Shown here: piece after piece, positions 9,499 to 20,639 of the stretch
Layout of the letters: every line of letters begins with the position of its first letter
Numbering within the stretch: the stretch's first letter is position 1
Assembly: GCF_023282985.1 (NCBI RefSeq)
Contig: NZ_JAGQDC010000007.1
Span: 124,001 to 188,000, forward strand
Origin: Serratia silvae
GTDB taxonomy: Bacteria > Pseudomonadota > Gammaproteobacteria > Enterobacterales > Enterobacteriaceae
Length of the DNA: 64,000 nucleotides
Direction: 5' to 3'
Position numbers and translations under genes: made by a program
The notes under the pieces: model-generated
What the model saw: only the letters and a program-made list of their open reading frames with translations
Told to the model about the DNA's origin: nothing
The model's database searches: none

Positions 9499-9579
9499 GT
9501 TTGTCCTCCAAGGAGGGAAAATATGACGCTAGGGATAGAAAAAACTTAGGCGGTCGAATGACCGCCTAGATATGTTCGC

Positions 9580-9816
9580 TTACTGCTGGCTAGCGTTGAT
9601 GAAATCAATAGCTGCTTGCACAGTAGTGATTTTCTCAGCTTCTTCGTCTGGAATTTCGGTGTCGAATTCTTCTTCCAGAGCCATTACCAGCTCAACGGTG
9701 TCAAGAGAATCAGCGCCCAAGTCTTCAACGAAAGAAGCGTTGTTCAATACTTCTTCCTGCTTAACACCCAGTTGCTCAACAATGATTTTCTTAACGCGTT
9801 CTTCGATAGTGCTCAT
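9580..9816 (-). CDS. acpP: Acyl carrier protein
   Basis: 78 residues, very acidic. Carries growing acyl chains on 4'-phosphopantetheine attached to Ser37 in GADSLDTVE; also supplies chains to PlsX and LpxL encoded in this window. The sequence is almost invariant among enterobacteria. It is separated from fabG by about 150 bases, enough for its own promoter, and precedes fabF. Confidence 0.98.
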   Translation of the reverse strand: MSTIEERVKKIIVEQLGVKQEEVLNNASFVEDLGADSLDTVELVMALEEEFDTEIPDEEAEKITTVQAAIDFINASQQ

Positions 9817-9970
9817 ACTCTTAAATTTCCTATCAAAACTCGCTTTCGCGATGGTTTTCGTAGTGTATAAAATGTTGAAAAAGATGCAACTAAATCCCGG
9901 CTGGTCAAACCACGATTTTACGCTATTTTGCGGTTTTTACCCCAAATAACGCAAATAGTTTTCGCATTTT

Positions 9971-10705
9971 TTAAATCATGTACATGCCGCCATTGACATG
10001 TAACGTCTCACCGGTGATGTAGCTGGCCTCGTCAGAGGCTAAAAATGCAACAGCGCTGGCGATTTCTTTAGCTTCCCCAAGCCGGCTAGCCGGAACCTGA
10101 GTCAAAATGCCTGCGCGTTGATCTTCTGTCAACGCCCGTGTCATGTCCGTCTCAATAAAGCCAGGAGCCACGACGTTGACCGTAATGCCACGTGAAGCGA
10201 TCTCACGTGCCAAAGACTTACTAAAACCAATCAGACCGGCTTTAGCCGCCGCGTAGTTAGCCTGCCCTGCATTCCCCATGGTGCCAACAACGGAACCGAT
10301 GGAGATGATACGGCCAAACCGCTTTTTCATCATAGCTCGCATTACCGCTTTTGACAGACGGAATACGGAAGTCAGATTGGTGTCCAGGATATCCTGCCAC
10401 TCATCATCCTTCATTCGCATCAGCAGGTTATCACGCGTAATCCCGGCATTATTCACTAAAATGTCGATTTCGCCAAATTCCGCACGAATCGAGGTCAAAA
10501 CGTTGTCGATAGATTGAGCATCAACCACGTTCAGCATATAGCCTTTGCCGTTCTCACCCAGATAGCTGCTGATGGCTTCAGCACCGCTCTCGCTGGTAGC
10601 GGTGCCGATAACCTTGGCGCCACGTGCAACAAACAACTCTGCAATAGCCCGGCCAATACCGCGGCTTGCGCCGGTGACCAGGACAATTTTCCCTTCGAAG
10701 CTCAT
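9971..10705 (-). CDS. fabG: 3-oxoacyl-ACP reductase
   Basis: 244 residues. NADPH-dependent reduction of 3-oxoacyl-ACP in each elongation cycle. SDR fold with TGASRGIG (cofactor), NNAG, a catalytic Ser in SIGSVVG, YAAAK and the C-terminal HVNGGMYM. GAGGATAACC precedes the ATG, 12 bases after fabD, within the fabH-fabD-fabG order of enterobacteria. Confidence 0.97.
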   Translation of the reverse strand: MSFEGKIVLVTGASRGIGRAIAELFVARGAKVIGTATSESGAEAISSYLGENGKGYMLNVVDAQSIDNVLTSIRAEFGEIDILVNNAGITRDNLLMRMKDDEWQDILDTNLTSVFRLSKAVMRAMMKKRFGRIISIGSVVGTMGNAGQANYAAAKAGLIGFSKSLAREIASRGITVNVVAPGFIETDMTRALTEDQRAGILTQVPASRLGEAKEIASAVAFLASDEASYITGETLHVNGGMYMI

Positions 10706-10717
10706 GGTTATCCTCTT

Positions 10718-11647
10718 TTACTGTTCTAACGCCGCAGACAGGCTGGCAGTATCGTTAACCGCTGCCGCCGTCAAGGTGTCGACAATGCGTTTGGTCAGGC
10801 CGTTCAGCACTTTGCCTGGGCCCACCTCCAACAGCAGAGTCACACCCTCTGCCGCCATAAATTCTACGCTCTCCGTCCAGCGAACCGGGCTGTACAGCTG
10901 GCGAACCAACGCACTGCGGATAGCTTCTGGCGCGGTCTCTGCACGTACATCAACGTTATTGACCACCGGCACCAGCGGTGCGTTGAAGGTGATCTCTTGC
11001 AGCGCTACAGCCAGCTTATCGGCAGCCGGTTTCATCAGTGCGCAGTGCGAAGGCACGCTCACCGGCAACGGCAGTGCACGTTTGGCACCCGCCGCCTTGC
11101 AAGCCACACCAGCACGCTCTACCGCGTCTTTGTTACCCGCGATAACCACCTGCCCCGGAGAGTTGAAGTTCACCGGTGAAACTACCTGACCTTGAGCTGA
11201 CTCCTCACAGGCTTTGGCAATCGAGGCATTATCCAGACCGATGATGGCGTACATGGCGCCAGTCCCTTCCGGTACCGCTTCCTGCATCAGCTTGCCGCGC
11301 AGCTCTACCAAACGGATAGCCGCAGCAAAATCCAACACACCGGCACACACCAGCGCTGAGTATTCACCCAAGCTGTGGCCAGCCATCATCACAGGCATGT
11401 TACCGCCCTGCTGCTGCCAGACACGGAAGATGGCAACGGAGGCCGCCAACAACGCTGGCTGTGTCTGCCAGGTTTTATTCAACTCTTCTGCCGGGCCAGC
11501 CTGCACCAACTGCCACAGATCGTAACCCAAAGCCGCAGAAGCTTCGCTAAAAGTTTGTTCCACAATGGGAAACTGTGCGGCCAAATCAGCCAACATGCCA
11601 ACGGTTTGTGAACCCTGGCCTGGAAAAACAAAAGCAGTTTGCGTCAT
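10718..11647 (-). CDS. fabD: Malonyl-CoA:ACP transacylase
   Basis: 309 residues. Moves malonyl from CoA to ACP, making the chain-extender unit. The nucleophile is Ser92 in GHSLGEYSA; FPGQGSQ near the N-terminus and the PVSVPSHCALM active-site histidine segment are present. It lies 18 bases downstream of fabH in the same operon. Confidence 0.97.
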   Translation of the reverse strand: MTQTAFVFPGQGSQTVGMLADLAAQFPIVEQTFSEASAALGYDLWQLVQAGPAEELNKTWQTQPALLAASVAIFRVWQQQGGNMPVMMAGHSLGEYSALVCAGVLDFAAAIRLVELRGKLMQEAVPEGTGAMYAIIGLDNASIAKACEESAQGQVVSPVNFNSPGQVVIAGNKDAVERAGVACKAAGAKRALPLPVSVPSHCALMKPAADKLAVALQEITFNAPLVPVVNNVDVRAETAPEAIRSALVRQLYSPVRWTESVEFMAAEGVTLLLEVGPGKVLNGLTKRIVDTLTAAAVNDTASLSAALEQ

Positions 11648-11665
11648 TTTTTTGTTCCTGTTGAA

Positions 11666-12619
11666 TCAAAAACGAACCAGCGCCGAGCCCCAGGTAAAGC
11701 CACCGCCAAATGCTTCCAGCAACACCAGCTGACCACGCTGGATGCGCCCGTCGCGTACGGCTTCGTCGAGCGCCGCAGGTACCGAGGCGGCAGAAGTGTT
11801 TCCGTGACGATCGAGCGTCACCACCACTTTCTCCATCCCCATACTCAGTTTTTTTGCCGTTGCGCTGATGATGCGCAGGTTGGCCTGGTGCGGAACCAGC
11901 CAATCCAGTTCGCTGCGGTCAAGATCGTTGGCCTTCAGCGTTTCATCAACGATATGTGCCAGTTCAGTGACTGCCACTTTAAACACTTCGTTACCCGCCA
12001 TGGTGACGTAGGCAGGCTGATCCGGGTTCTGACGATCTTTATTCGGCAGCGCCAGCAGATTGCCATAACGGCCATCGGCATGCAGATGGGTAGAGATAAT
12101 GCCCGGCTCCTCAGAAGCCCCCAGCACTACCGCGCCCGCACCGTCACCAAACAGGATGATGGTGCCACGATCCTCAGGATCGAGCGTGCGTGACAGCAAA
12201 TCAGAGCCGATCACCAGCGCGTGTTTTACCGCGCCGTTCTTCACATACTGATCGGCCACGCTCAAGGCGTAGGTAAAGCCAGCACAGGCCGCCGCGATAT
12301 CAAACGCCGCGCAGTCCTGAATACCCAGCATCTGCTGCACCTGGCAGGCAGAACTTGGGAACGCATGGCTCGAGGTGGTGGTAGCCACCACGATCAGGCC
12401 GATATCTTCTTTAGCCACACCCGACATTTCCAGCGCGTGAGACGCAGCATGGAAGCTCATGGTTGCCACGGTTTCATCCGGGGCAGCGATACGACGTTCA
12501 CGAATACCGGTGCGAGTCACGATCCACTCGTCAGACGTATCCACCATTTTTTCTAAGTCAGCGTTGGTGCGCACTTGTGCGGGTAAGTAACTCCCCGTAC
12601 CGAGAATCTTTGTATACAT
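11666..12619 (-). CDS. fabH: 3-oxoacyl-ACP synthase III
   Basis: 317 residues. Starts fatty-acid synthesis by condensing acetyl-CoA with malonyl-ACP. Catalytic Cys112 in AACAGF, with His in VPHQANLRI and Asn in GNTSAAS completing the triad. It begins 6 bases after the end of plsX. The phospholipid and fatty-acid genes are thus coupled in one transcription unit. Confidence 0.97.
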   Translation of the reverse strand: MYTKILGTGSYLPAQVRTNADLEKMVDTSDEWIVTRTGIRERRIAAPDETVATMSFHAASHALEMSGVAKEDIGLIVVATTTSSHAFPSSACQVQQMLGIQDCAAFDIAAACAGFTYALSVADQYVKNGAVKHALVIGSDLLSRTLDPEDRGTIILFGDGAGAVVLGASEEPGIISTHLHADGRYGNLLALPNKDRQNPDQPAYVTMAGNEVFKVAVTELAHIVDETLKANDLDRSELDWLVPHQANLRIISATAKKLSMGMEKVVVTLDRHGNTSAASVPAALDEAVRDGRIQRGQLVLLEAFGGGFTWGSALVRF

Positions 12620-12625
12620 GAACGA

Positions 12626-13660
12626 TCAGTCACTCTTGGGTAATACAGCTTCAAGGCGCGCAGCAATCCTGTCCGGAACTTGCCGCTGCACCGCCTGTAC
12701 AGCCTGTTCGATTGCCACCGCAAACGCGTTTTGGTTCGCGGCGCCGTGGCTCTTAATCACGGTTCCCCGCAATCCTAACAGACATGCACCATTATACTGG
12801 TCGGGGTTCAGATGACCAAAACGCCTTGCCACCCTTTTTTGTAACCAACGACCCAACAATTTTAACCACCACGCCTGCTTCCCCCCTTCGGAGGATGACT
12901 TAAGTAGTGACAAGAACAGTCTTATCACACCTTCCATGGTTTTCAGAGTGACGTTGCCGACAAAGCCGTCGCAGACCATCACATCGGTTTTGCCAGTGAG
13001 CAGGTCGTTGCCCTCCAGATAACCAATATAGTTGATTGCCTGAGTTTTTTTAAGCACGGCGGAGGCTTCGCGGATATTATCCAGGCCTTTGGTTTCTTCT
13101 TCGCCGATATTGAGCAGCGCCACACGTGGCTGCGCGATACCCAAGACCTCTTCCGCCATCACTGCTCCCATTACCGCGAATTGCACCAGCATCGTGCTGT
13201 CGCACTCTACGTTGGCCCCCAGATCCAGCACCACGGTTTTACCGCGCTGTTGGTTGGGTATCACGGTCATCAACGCCGGACGTTCAATACCGTCCAACGG
13301 TTTGATCAGCAGTTTGGCCAGCCCCATCAACGCTCCAGTATTCCCTGCACTGACACAAGCCTGCGCCTCACCGCTTTTAATCAACTCCAGCGCAATACGC
13401 ATAGAGGTGCCTCGGCTGGCCCGGATCGCTTGTGAAGGCTTGGCGTCACCGGCAATAACCGATTCGGCAGGTACGACTTGCAAGCGTTCCAGGACAGACG
13501 GATCGGCTTTGGCAAGTAACGGAGAGATGATGTCGGGATCGCCGACTAACAGGAGATGAAGCTGTAAATTAGAGGCCAGTGCCTGCAATGAAGCAGGCAC
13601 TGTGACGCAGGGACCGAAATCCCCGCCCATTGCATCTAACGCCAGGGTTAGACGAGTCAA
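12626..13660 (-). CDS. plsX: Phosphate acyltransferase PlsX
   Basis: 344 residues. Makes acyl-phosphate from acyl-ACP, the donor for glycerol-3-phosphate acylation. The N-terminal [12 protein letters not shown] motif and [15 protein letters not shown] and [20 protein letters not shown] are family signatures. The start codon is TTG at 13660, 12 bases after the rpmF stop. The C-terminus is slightly shorter than in E. coli (356), ending in LEAVLPKSD. Confidence 0.95.
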   Translation of the reverse strand: MTRLTLALDAMGGDFGPCVTVPASLQALASNLQLHLLLVGDPDIISPLLAKADPSVLERLQVVPAESVIAGDAKPSQAIRASRGTSMRIALELIKSGEAQACVSAGNTGALMGLAKLLIKPLDGIERPALMTVIPNQQRGKTVVLDLGANVECDSTMLVQFAVMGAVMAEEVLGIAQPRVALLNIGEEETKGLDNIREASAVLKKTQAINYIGYLEGNDLLTGKTDVMVCDGFVGNVTLKTMEGVIRLFLSLLKSSSEGGKQAWWLKLLGRWLQKRVARRFGHLNPDQYNGACLLGLRGTVIKSHGAANQNAFAVAIEQAVQAVQRQVPDRIAARLEAVLPKSD

Positions 13661-13672
13661 AGTATCGCTGAC

Positions 13673-13840
13673 TTAGCCGATAACCTTGCGACCGCGGTAG
13701 AAACCGTCGGCAGTGATGTGGTGACGACGATGAGTTTCACCGGAAGTCGCATCTACAGACAAGGTGGTGGTGGTCAGGGCATCGTGTGAACGACGCATGC
13801 CACGTTTGGAACGGGTTGGTTTATTTTGTTGTACGGCCAT
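13673..13840 (-). CDS. rpmF: 50S ribosomal protein L32
   Basis: 55 residues. The start [20 protein letters not shown] and the end [11 protein letters not shown] match [15 protein letters not shown] L32, a small, very basic protein of the large ribosomal subunit. The ATG at 13838-13840 follows AGGAGTAAGG. It sits 16 bases after yceD and 12 before plsX, the conserved yceD-rpmF-plsX-fab operon. Confidence 0.97.
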   Translation of the reverse strand: MAVQQNKPTRSKRGMRRSHDALTTTTLSVDATSGETHRRHHITADGFYRGRKVIG

Positions 13841-13856
13841 GGACCTTACTCCTCGA

Positions 13857-14378
13857 TTACTTACGCTTTAAACTGGCTAATACGGCAAATGGATTTGGTT
13901 TCTCCGCCTCAGGAGGCAGTTTGCCAAACACCATGTCCGCTTCGGACACTTCACAGTGTTCAGATTCATGTACCGGAACGACAGGCAGTGAAAGAATAAT
14001 TTCATCTTCAATCATTGCCAACAGATCGACTTCGCCAAACTCGTCAACTTCGATCGGTTCGTACGCTTCCGGTAATGCCTCAGCCTGCTCATCATTGACG
14101 ACCGGGCTAAAACAATATGTTGTGTGGACCTGATGGGCAAACGGGACACCACAGCGTTGGCACATCAGCGTTACCGCGACGTCCGCCTGCCCTGTTATCA
14201 CCGCGAGGCGCTGGTTATCGATATCAAACGACAACTGCACTTCGACATCACTGTCCACACTGACCACGGAGTCGGCAACACGTGTAACCAGCTCAGGCGC
14301 ATAGGAACCAACATAGTCCAGGCGTTTCTGAGCGGTACGTACCGCATCAATGGTCAAGGGTAATTTTACCTTTTGCAT
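13857..14378 (-). CDS. yceD: DUF177 protein YceD (large rRNA accumulation protein)
   Basis: 173 residues. The family is tied to 23S rRNA synthesis or accumulation and is always linked to rpmF. The CxxC pair in [10 protein letters not shown] and the conserved acidic [23 protein letters not shown]-type region (shown here only in part: [15 protein letters not shown]) are present. First gene of the minus-strand operon; its promoter must lie in the 14379-14519 gap shared with divergent yceF. Confidence 0.92.
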   Translation of the reverse strand: MQKVKLPLTIDAVRTAQKRLDYVGSYAPELVTRVADSVVSVDSDVEVQLSFDIDNQRLAVITGQADVAVTLMCQRCGVPFAHQVHTTYCFSPVVNDEQAEALPEAYEPIEVDEFGEVDLLAMIEDEIILSLPVVPVHESEHCEVSEADMVFGKLPPEAEKPNPFAVLASLKRK

Positions 14379-14519
14379 AGGGCGCGCATATTAACTTTGT
14401 AACGTCATAGAGTCAAAGAAAAAGGCCCTAAAACGGCACCTTTCACCAATATTCGCTTCCAGAGCGGCCGACAGTTTAAGATGTGCGACATATTTACGCT
14501 ATGGTTTGTGGAAAAAATT

Positions 14520-15101
14520 ATGCAAAGACTCTTACTCGCCTCAACGTCGGTCTATCGCCAACAACTGTTGGAGAAGCTGCACCTGCCTTTTATTTGTGCA
14601 GCGCCGCAAACCGATGAAACACCGCTGCCTGGGGAAAGTGCCGAAGCTCTGGTGCTGCGTTTGTCGGCAGCCAAGGCTCAGGCGCTAGCTACTGCCTACC
14701 CTGATTATCTGATTATCGGTTCCGACCAGGTCTGCGTTATCGCCGGAGAAATCACCGGTAAGCCCCATAGCGAAGAGAACGCCCGCCAGCAACTGCGTAA
14801 GGCCAGCGGCCAGCAGGTGACCTTCTATACCGGTTTGGCGCTCTATAATAGCCGTAGCCAACACCTACAGGTGATATGTGAACCTTTCCACGTTCATTTC
14901 CGTACCTTAAGTGACGAGGAGATAGCGACCTACGTGCGCCTTGAGCAGCCGCTCTTTTGTGCGGGCAGCTTTAAGAGTGAAGGTTTGGGCATTGCGCTGT
15001 TTGACAAGCTGGAGGGCCGCGACCCGAATACGTTGATTGGTCTGCCGCTGATCGCATTGCTGAAAATGTTGCGGGCTGAAGGAATCAACCCGCTGGTATA
15101 A
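14520..15101 (+). CDS. yceF: Maf-family nucleotide pyrophosphatase YceF
   Basis: 193 residues (E. coli 194). Maf-like enzymes remove modified nucleotides; YceF hydrolyses m7GTP to m7GMP. The N-terminal [14 protein letters not shown], the catalytic GSDQV and the [12 protein letters not shown] segment are family motifs. The ATG at 14520 gives MQRLLLAS; the frame is open 13 codons further upstream but without support. The gene is divergent from yceD and converges on rluC with only two bases between stop codons. Confidence 0.94.
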   Translation: MQRLLLASTSVYRQQLLEKLHLPFICAAPQTDETPLPGESAEALVLRLSAAKAQALATAYPDYLIIGSDQVCVIAGEITGKPHSEENARQQLRKASGQQVTFYTGLALYNSRSQHLQVICEPFHVHFRTLSDEEIATYVRLEQPLFCAGSFKSEGLGIALFDKLEGRDPNTLIGLPLIALLKMLRAEGINPLV

Positions 15102-15103
15102 AC

Positions 15104-16072
15104 TTATTTTTTGGCTGCGGCGGTTCTTTGCCGCAATACCTGCAAGCAATGGCGTAGCTCGTCATCCATCGGCGCTTCGATACGCATCGTTTCGCCGGTG
15201 GCGGGATGTTCAAAGCGCAGCGCTGCCGCATGCAGGAACAGGCGCTTCAGGCCAGTGCCCGCCAATTGGCGATCGAATTCCCGGTCACCATAACGGTCAT
15301 CAAAGGCGATAGGATGCCCGGCATGCAAGGTATGCACGCGAATTTGGTGGGTGCGCCCGGTGATCGGGCTGGCCTTCACCAGCGTGGCATGTTCAAAGCG
15401 CTCTTCGATCTTGAAGCGGGTCTCCGACGGTTTGCCTTCGCTGTTTACGCGAACAATGCGCTCACCGCTCTGCAAAATATTCTTCAGCAGTGGAGCCTGC
15501 ACTGCCTTGCAGTGCGACTGCCACTCACCACGTACCAACGCCAAATAATCCTTCTGCATCCCTTTAAGGCGCAGTTGCTCGTGCAGCGAACGCAGCGCCG
15601 AACGCTTCTTGGCCACCATCAATACACCGGACGTATCGCGGTCCAAACGGTGCACCAGTTCCAGAAAACGCGCTTCGGGGCGCAATGCCCGTAATCCTTC
15701 GATCACGCCAAAACTCAGGCCGCTACCGCCGTGCACCGCCGTCCCCGAGGGTTTGTTCAGCAGCAACAGATGATCGTCCTCATAAAGGATGCAGTCCGCC
15801 AGGGCAGCAACTTTATCCAGCTTGGCCGAAACCGGCGCGTCCTCACGCTCGGCGACCCGTACCGGAGGAATGCGCACCACATCGCCAGGAGCCAGTTTAT
15901 ATTCAGCCTTGATGCGGCCTTTATTAACCCGCACCTCACCTTTACGCACGATGCGATAAATCATGCTCTTCGGCACGCCTTTCAGGCGGGCAAGCAAAAA
16001 ATTGTCGATTCTCTGACCAGCTTCGTCGTCAGAAATCGTCACTAATTGTACTGCGGGATTGTTCGTTTTCAT
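15104..16072 (-). CDS. rluC: 23S rRNA pseudouridine(955/2504/2580) synthase
   Basis: 322 residues. Converts three uridines of 23S rRNA to pseudouridine. An N-terminal S4 RNA-binding domain (about residues 18-80) is followed by the RluA-type catalytic domain with the aspartate in HRLDRDTSG and the GRTHQIRVH motif. It diverges from rne across a 553-base intergenic region and ends two bases from the yceF stop, with no room for a terminator. Confidence 0.95.
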   Translation of the reverse strand: MKTNNPAVQLVTISDDEAGQRIDNFLLARLKGVPKSMIYRIVRKGEVRVNKGRIKAEYKLAPGDVVRIPPVRVAEREDAPVSAKLDKVAALADCILYEDDHLLLLNKPSGTAVHGGSGLSFGVIEGLRALRPEARFLELVHRLDRDTSGVLMVAKKRSALRSLHEQLRLKGMQKDYLALVRGEWQSHCKAVQAPLLKNILQSGERIVRVNSEGKPSETRFKIEERFEHATLVKASPITGRTHQIRVHTLHAGHPIAFDDRYGDREFDRQLAGTGLKRLFLHAAALRFEHPATGETMRIEAPMDDELRHCLQVLRQRTAAAKK

Positions 16073-16625
16073 GGGGCGGGATTCTAAATAGAGCGAGTCA
16101 ATAGCGCCACCTCTTTTTATGTGCTTAACTGTCTCTCAGACTTTGAAAGAAGCGCCAGCGAACAATAAGGCAGCAAGCCAGGTTGATCGTTTGCGGTTTC
16201 GATCGTAGTTAAGGAAAAGTCACCTTGCTATAACGGTGCTTGCAATGGAATAATGCTGTAACTTTCCGTGCCGATCCCCTTGAAACGAGGAGAATTGCGG
16301 AATTATACGGTTTGTCTGGTTGCACAAAAACGCAGCAATGGCGTAAGACGTAATGTGAAATCAAACAATTAGCGGGCTGCGGGTTGCAGCTTGGCCGGCA
16401 AATGGAATCAGATCTGGCAGCATATTCCAGAGGCTATTCCCTGAGTCAAAAGCGCTGTGTTTCACAAAGAAATACAGGCTTACCGAGATAATGCGCCCCT
16501 ATGCAGGCGACAACCGTGAGGTTGACGACTTTGCGAGAAGACACGGGGTTTTCGGTTTTAACCCGGCCATGAGGTTAATTTGCCCGCAGCTTTGTCGATA
16601 ATGTAAAAAAAACGAGTAAGTTAAG
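16073..16625. promoter_or_regulatory. rluC-rne divergent promoter region and long rne leader
   Basis: 553 bases without a gene. The right part is the rne 5' UTR. It holds a conserved block near 16514-16530 (GTGAGGTTGACGAC) and a hairpin at 16543-16567 (GGGGTT...AACCC). E. coli rne has a comparable ~360-nt leader whose hairpins bind RNase E and mediate feedback control. The rluC promoter must be near the left end. Precise promoter hexamers were not assigned. Confidence 0.6.
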
Positions 16626-19600
16626 ATGAAAAGAATGTTGATTAACGCAACTCAGCAGGAAGAGTTGCGTGTTGCCCTTGTAGATGGACAGCGGCTGTAC
16701 GATCTGGATATTGAAAGCCCTGGCCATGAGCAGAAAAAAGCGAATATTTACAAAGGTAAAATCACTCGTATTGAACCTAGTCTCGAAGCCGCGTTTGTAG
16801 ATTACGGCGCTGAACGACATGGTTTCCTCCCCCTGAAAGAAATCGCTCGCGAATACTTCCCAAGCAATTACTCCTCTCATGGTCGCCCAAACATCAAAGA
16901 TGTGCTGCGTGAAGGTCAGGAAGTCATCGTACAGGTTGATAAAGAAGAACGGGGTAATAAAGGCGCCGCCTTGACCACCTTCATCAGCCTGGCTGGTAGC
17001 TATCTGGTTCTGATGCCGAACAATCCGCGTGCCGGTGGTATTTCCCGCCGCATCGAAGGTGACGACCGTACCGAACTGAAAGAAGCGCTCTCCTCGCTGC
17101 AATTGCCAGACGGCATGGGGCTGATTGTCCGCACCGCTGGCGTTGGCAAATCCGCCGACGCTCTGCAATGGGACCTGTCATTCCGCCTCAAGCATTGGGA
17201 AGCGATTAAGAAAGCCGCCGAAGGCCGCCCTGCTCCATTCCTGATCCACCAGGAAAGCAACGTTATCGTGCGTGCATTCCGCGACTACCTGCGCCCGGAC
17301 ATCGGCGAAATCCTGATCGACAACCCGAAGGTACTCGATCTGGCCAAAGAGCACATCGCTGCCCTGGGCCGTCCGGATTTCAGCAGCAAGATCAAATTGT
17401 ACAGTGGTGAAATTCCGCTGTTCAGCCATTACCAGATCGAATCGCAGATCGAATCCGCGTTCCAACGTGAAGTGCGTCTGCCTTCCGGTGGTTCCATCGT
17501 GATCGACACCACCGAAGCCCTGACCGCTATCGACATCAACTCCGCGCGCGCAACCCGCGGTGGCGACATCGAAGAAACCGCATTCAATACCAACCTGGAG
17601 GCTGCAGATGAAATTGCTCGTCAATTGCGCCTGCGTGACCTGGGTGGCCTGATCGTTATCGACTTTATCGATATGACCCCGGTTCGCCACCAGCGTGAAG
17701 TGGAAAACCGTCTGCGCGATGCCGTCCGCCAGGATCGTGCCCGCATTCAGATTGGCCGTATCTCTCGCTTCGGCCTGCTGGAAATGTCCCGTCAGCGCCT
17801 CAGCCCGTCACTGGGTGAATCCAGCCACCACGTGTGCCCGCGTTGTACCGGCACCGGCACCATCCGTGATAACGAATCGCTGGCACTGTCTATTCTACGC
17901 CTGATCGAAGAAGAAGCGCTGAAAGAGAACACCAAAGAAGTTCACGCCATCGTACCGGTTCAGGTTGCTTCCTACCTGCTGAACGAAAAACGTGATTCTG
18001 TCAGCGCGATCGAGAAGCGCCAGGGTGGCGTGAAAGCGATCATCGTGCCTAACGATCAGATGCAGACTCCGCATTACTCCGTGCTGCGCGTACGCAAGGG
18101 TGAAGAAACACCAACCCTGAGCTACCTGCTGCCGAAGCTGCATGAAGAAGAAATGGCCCAGCCGCAGGAAGATGCGCCAATCGAGCGCAAACGCGAGCAA
18201 CCGGCTCTGGCTTCCTTCTCTCTGGCACAGGATGCTCCACCACCGGAAGAAGAACCTGTGGTTAGCAAGCCTGCTGTTGCCGCCAAAGCGGCAGTTGCAC
18301 CAACCGCTGCCGCTGAGGCCAAACCAGGTCTGTTAAGCCGCCTGTTCGGTGGCCTGAAGTCACTGTTCGCCGGTGAAGAAACGCCGGTGGTAGAAGCTAA
18401 ACCGGTTGTAGCCGAGAAAACGGAAGACAGCGACAACCGTCGTCAGGATCGTCGTGGCCAACGCCGCCAGGGTTCTGGCCGTAAAGGTGAACGTGGCGAG
18501 CGTAGAGAACGTGGCGAAGGGCGTGACAACCGTGAACGAGGTGATCGTGAGCCACGCGAAAATCGCGAGCCGCGTGAACCACGTGAAAACCGTGACGACC
18601 AGCGCCGCAACAACCGCCGTAACGCACAGCAACAGACTGCACCAGTGGCTGCCAACGCCGAAGTGCAGACTGAAGAAGCGGCCAAGGTACAGCGCGAAGA
18701 TCAGCAACAGCGCCGTGAACAACGTGCCGAGCGTCAACGCCGTCGTCAGGAAGAAAAACGCCAGGCTCCGCAAGACGTCAAAGTGCCAGAAACTGCGGAA
18801 GCCGTTGTTGCCAGCCATAGCAATGACGAAGATGAAGACCGTCATCAGCAACCAACGCAGCGTCGTCAACGCCGCCCGCTCGCGCAGAAAGTTCGCGTCC
18901 TGTCGGTGGAAGAAGAACTGCATCGCGCCGCTGAAGAACTGTTAGCGCCTAAGGCGCCGGTCGCCAAGGTTGAAGAAAACCAGGCTCCGGTATTGGCTGA
19001 GAGCGTTAAACTGTTGCCACAGACCATTGCGGCCCAGTCTGAAGATGACGCGCAAGCTGACAACCGTGGTAACGGTGAAAACGGCATGCCACGTCGCTCT
19101 CGTCGTTCTCCACGCCATCTGCGCGTCAGTGGTCAACGTCGTCGTCGCTATCGTGACGAGCGTTATCCGAACCAGTCACCAATGCCGTTGGCCGGGGCGT
19201 TTGCCTCACCAGAGATGGCTTCAGGCAAAGTTTGGGTCAGCTATCCTGTGGCACATGCAGCAGCCTACGTTGAACACGAAGAAGCTCAAGCACCAGTGGC
19301 TGTTGAAGCTGCACCTGTTCAGCCAGTAGTCAACGAAGCACCAGCCGTAGTTGAAAACGTGGCAGCTCCAGTAGTGGCTGAGGCGGTGGCAACACCGGTA
19401 GTTGAAGCCCCTGTAGAAACCGCACCTGTTGAAGCCGTAGCTGACGTTGTCGTTACTGCCGAGACAGCCGCTGTTGTGGGTGAAACCGTTGTCAGTGAAA
19501 CAACTGCCAATGAGACGGTTGCGGATGAATCGGTGCAAGCTGAGCCGGTTATCGCTGAACCCGTTATGCAAGAGGCTGTAGAACAACCTGTAGCGGAAGC

Positions 19601-19913
19601 CGTTGTGGCCGCCCCTGCAGAGCCTGCTGTGGCCCCTGTCGAGCCGGAAGTGGTGCCAGCACAGCCAGAGGCTGCTCCAGCTCCTGTGCAAGTGGCCCCA
19701 GTGGTTGCACAACCGCAACCGGCGCTCTACAAGCATATCGCTACCGCCCCGATGACCAAAGCGCCTGCGCCGGATTATCAGCCGGAAGCCGCGAAGACCA
19801 GCGAGTGGCAGCGCCCTTCCTTCAACTTTGATGGAAAAGGCTCTGCTGGCGGTCATGCAGCGGCAAATCAAGCCACTGCTCCAGCGACCAAACCGCAGCC
19901 GGTTAACGACTAA
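16626..19913 (+). CDS. rne: Ribonuclease E
   Basis: 1095 residues. Essential endoribonuclease and scaffold of the degradosome. Domains in order: S1 RNA-binding (about 35-120), 5' sensor and DNase I-like catalytic core, Zn-link CPRC near residue 404, membrane-anchoring amphipathic helix near 567-583 ([15 protein letters not shown]), Arg-rich RNA-binding region (about 600-720), a Val/Glu/Ala/Pro-rich spacer, and a C-terminal PNPase-binding end with [14 protein letters not shown]. The C-terminal half is low-complexity, with many repeats of the type APVVAEAV. Expression is likely self-regulated through the leader. ATG follows a purine-rich stretch. Confidence 0.97.
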   Translation: MKRMLINATQQEELRVALVDGQRLYDLDIESPGHEQKKANIYKGKITRIEPSLEAAFVDYGAERHGFLPLKEIAREYFPSNYSSHGRPNIKDVLREGQEVIVQVDKEERGNKGAALTTFISLAGSYLVLMPNNPRAGGISRRIEGDDRTELKEALSSLQLPDGMGLIVRTAGVGKSADALQWDLSFRLKHWEAIKKAAEGRPAPFLIHQESNVIVRAFRDYLRPDIGEILIDNPKVLDLAKEHIAALGRPDFSSKIKLYSGEIPLFSHYQIESQIESAFQREVRLPSGGSIVIDTTEALTAIDINSARATRGGDIEETAFNTNLEAADEIARQLRLRDLGGLIVIDFIDMTPVRHQREVENRLRDAVRQDRARIQIGRISRFGLLEMSRQRLSPSLGESSHHVCPRCTGTGTIRDNESLALSILRLIEEEALKENTKEVHAIVPVQVASYLLNEKRDSVSAIEKRQGGVKAIIVPNDQMQTPHYSVLRVRKGEETPTLSYLLPKLHEEEMAQPQEDAPIERKREQPALASFSLAQDAPPPEEEPVVSKPAVAAKAAVAPTAAAEAKPGLLSRLFGGLKSLFAGEETPVVEAKPVVAEKTEDSDNRRQDRRGQRRQGSGRKGERGERRERGEGRDNRERGDREPRENREPREPRENRDDQRRNNRRNAQQQTAPVAANAEVQTEEAAKVQREDQQQRREQRAERQRRRQEEKRQAPQDVKVPETAEAVVASHSNDEDEDRHQQPTQRRQRRPLAQKVRVLSVEEELHRAAEELLAPKAPVAKVEENQAPVLAESVKLLPQTIAAQSEDDAQADNRGNGENGMPRRSRRSPRHLRVSGQRRRRYRDERYPNQSPMPLAGAFASPEMASGKVWVSYPVAHAAAYVEHEEAQAPVAVEAAPVQPVVNEAPAVVENVAAPVVAEAVATPVVEAPVETAPVEAVADVVVTAETAAVVGETVVSETTANETVADESVQAEPVIAEPVMQEAVEQPVAEAVVAAPAEPAVAPVEPEVVPAQPEAAPAPVQVAPVVAQPQPALYKHIATAPMTKAPAPDYQPEAAKTSEWQRPSFNFDGKGSAGGHAAANQATAPATKPQPVND

Positions 19914-19928
19914 GTTAATCCCTGCCAT

Positions 19929-19960
19929 AAAAAAACCCGCCTAGATGGCGGGTTTTTTTT
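19929..19960 (+). terminator. Rho-independent terminator after rne (bidirectional)
   Basis: CCCGCC-TAGAT-GGCGGG flanked by seven A on the left and eight T on the right. It can stop rne on the plus strand and the convergent monooxygenase-like gene on the minus strand. Confidence 0.88.
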
Positions 19961-19971
19961 ATCACTAAAAT

Positions 19972-20247
19972 TCAGGCAATTTTTTTGAGTTTTTTAATTT
20001 CCAGCGACTCAAGTTTGCCATCAATCTGGCTGACGAAGCGCTTGAAGTGTTCGGTCACATTATGCTTTTCTAAAGCTTCACTGCTGGCCCAACGCTCAAA
20101 GAAGACAAAGGAGCCTGACTTATCCATATCCCGGTGCAGATCGTATTGCAAGTTTCCCGTTTCAAGGCGGCTGGCCTCGATGATTTCATGTACCGCATCG
20201 ATGCTGTCAGGTTTGGCTTGCAATGTAGCAATGACACGTACTTCCAT
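19972..20247 (-). CDS. ABM-domain protein, putative quinol monooxygenase
   Basis: 91 residues. The sequence RVIATLQAKPDSIDAVHEII followed by FVFFERWASSEALEKHNVTEHF fits the dimeric ferredoxin-like antibiotic-biosynthesis-monooxygenase fold (YgiN/LsrG relatives). Such proteins oxidise quinols or isomerise small substrates; the substrate here is unknown. It is a single gene convergent with rne, with the promoter in the 20248-20417 region. Confidence 0.8.
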   Translation of the reverse strand: MEVRVIATLQAKPDSIDAVHEIIEASRLETGNLQYDLHRDMDKSGSFVFFERWASSEALEKHNVTEHFKRFVSQIDGKLESLEIKKLKKIA

Positions 20248-20417
20248 TTAACTCTCCATTTCAACAATATATCCCTCACTAATCTGGCCCGAGGGAACAG
20301 ATACATCTCAGTTACTATGCCCGCATTAACCCACCGATTTCAACTCGCCTTAACAAATAGATGCATCTGAAACGTTTTCCGCTTATGCTCTCACCCCGGC
20401 GTGAACAACCCAAAACC
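20248..20417. other. Intergenic region left of ERIC copy 2
   Basis: This 170-base stretch lies upstream of the monooxygenase-like gene and should hold its promoter on the minus strand. No other coding or structured element was recognised. Confidence 0.3.
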
Positions 20418-20595
20418 ATATCCGTCACCTTTCAAACTGCAGCATTGTTACCTGCACTTAGTCGCCCCGGTCACTTACAAGAAAGTAAGCTCCTGGGGAT
20501 GAGTAAGTTTATCGTCTCGCAGTGCTGTACAGGGATGTACGAATGCCGCGAGCGCAGGGACGTGCAAGAGCGGTCAACTTGAAATGCATCGGGTA
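20418..20595. repeat. ERIC element with internal insertion (copy 2)
   Basis: The left half (CACCTTTCAAACTGCAGC, GTTACCTGCACT, GGTCACTTAC, AAGTAAGCTCCTGGGGAT) matches ERIC copy 1 read on the opposite strand. The right end (CAACTTGAAATGCATCGGGTA) is also ERIC, but about 53 extra bases, including a short palindrome GTACAGGGATGTAC, lie between the core and that end. Total about 178 bp against 125 for copy 1. It ends 44 bases before the pyrC start. Confidence 0.85.
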
Positions 20596-20639
20596 ACTTC
20601 ACATTCACTAAGACTTTTTGACCGCCGGAGCTCTGCACC

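Noticed and set aside
16575-17168. 197-codon minus-strand ORF at the start of rne
   Set aside because: Antisense shadow of the conserved S1 and sensor domains of RNase E; no ribosome site.
18500-19700. Repetitive Arg- and Val/Glu/Ala/Pro-rich region of rne as a possible tandem repeat or insertion
   Set aside because: Low complexity in the C-terminal half is normal for RNase E and remains in frame to the conserved PNPase-binding end.
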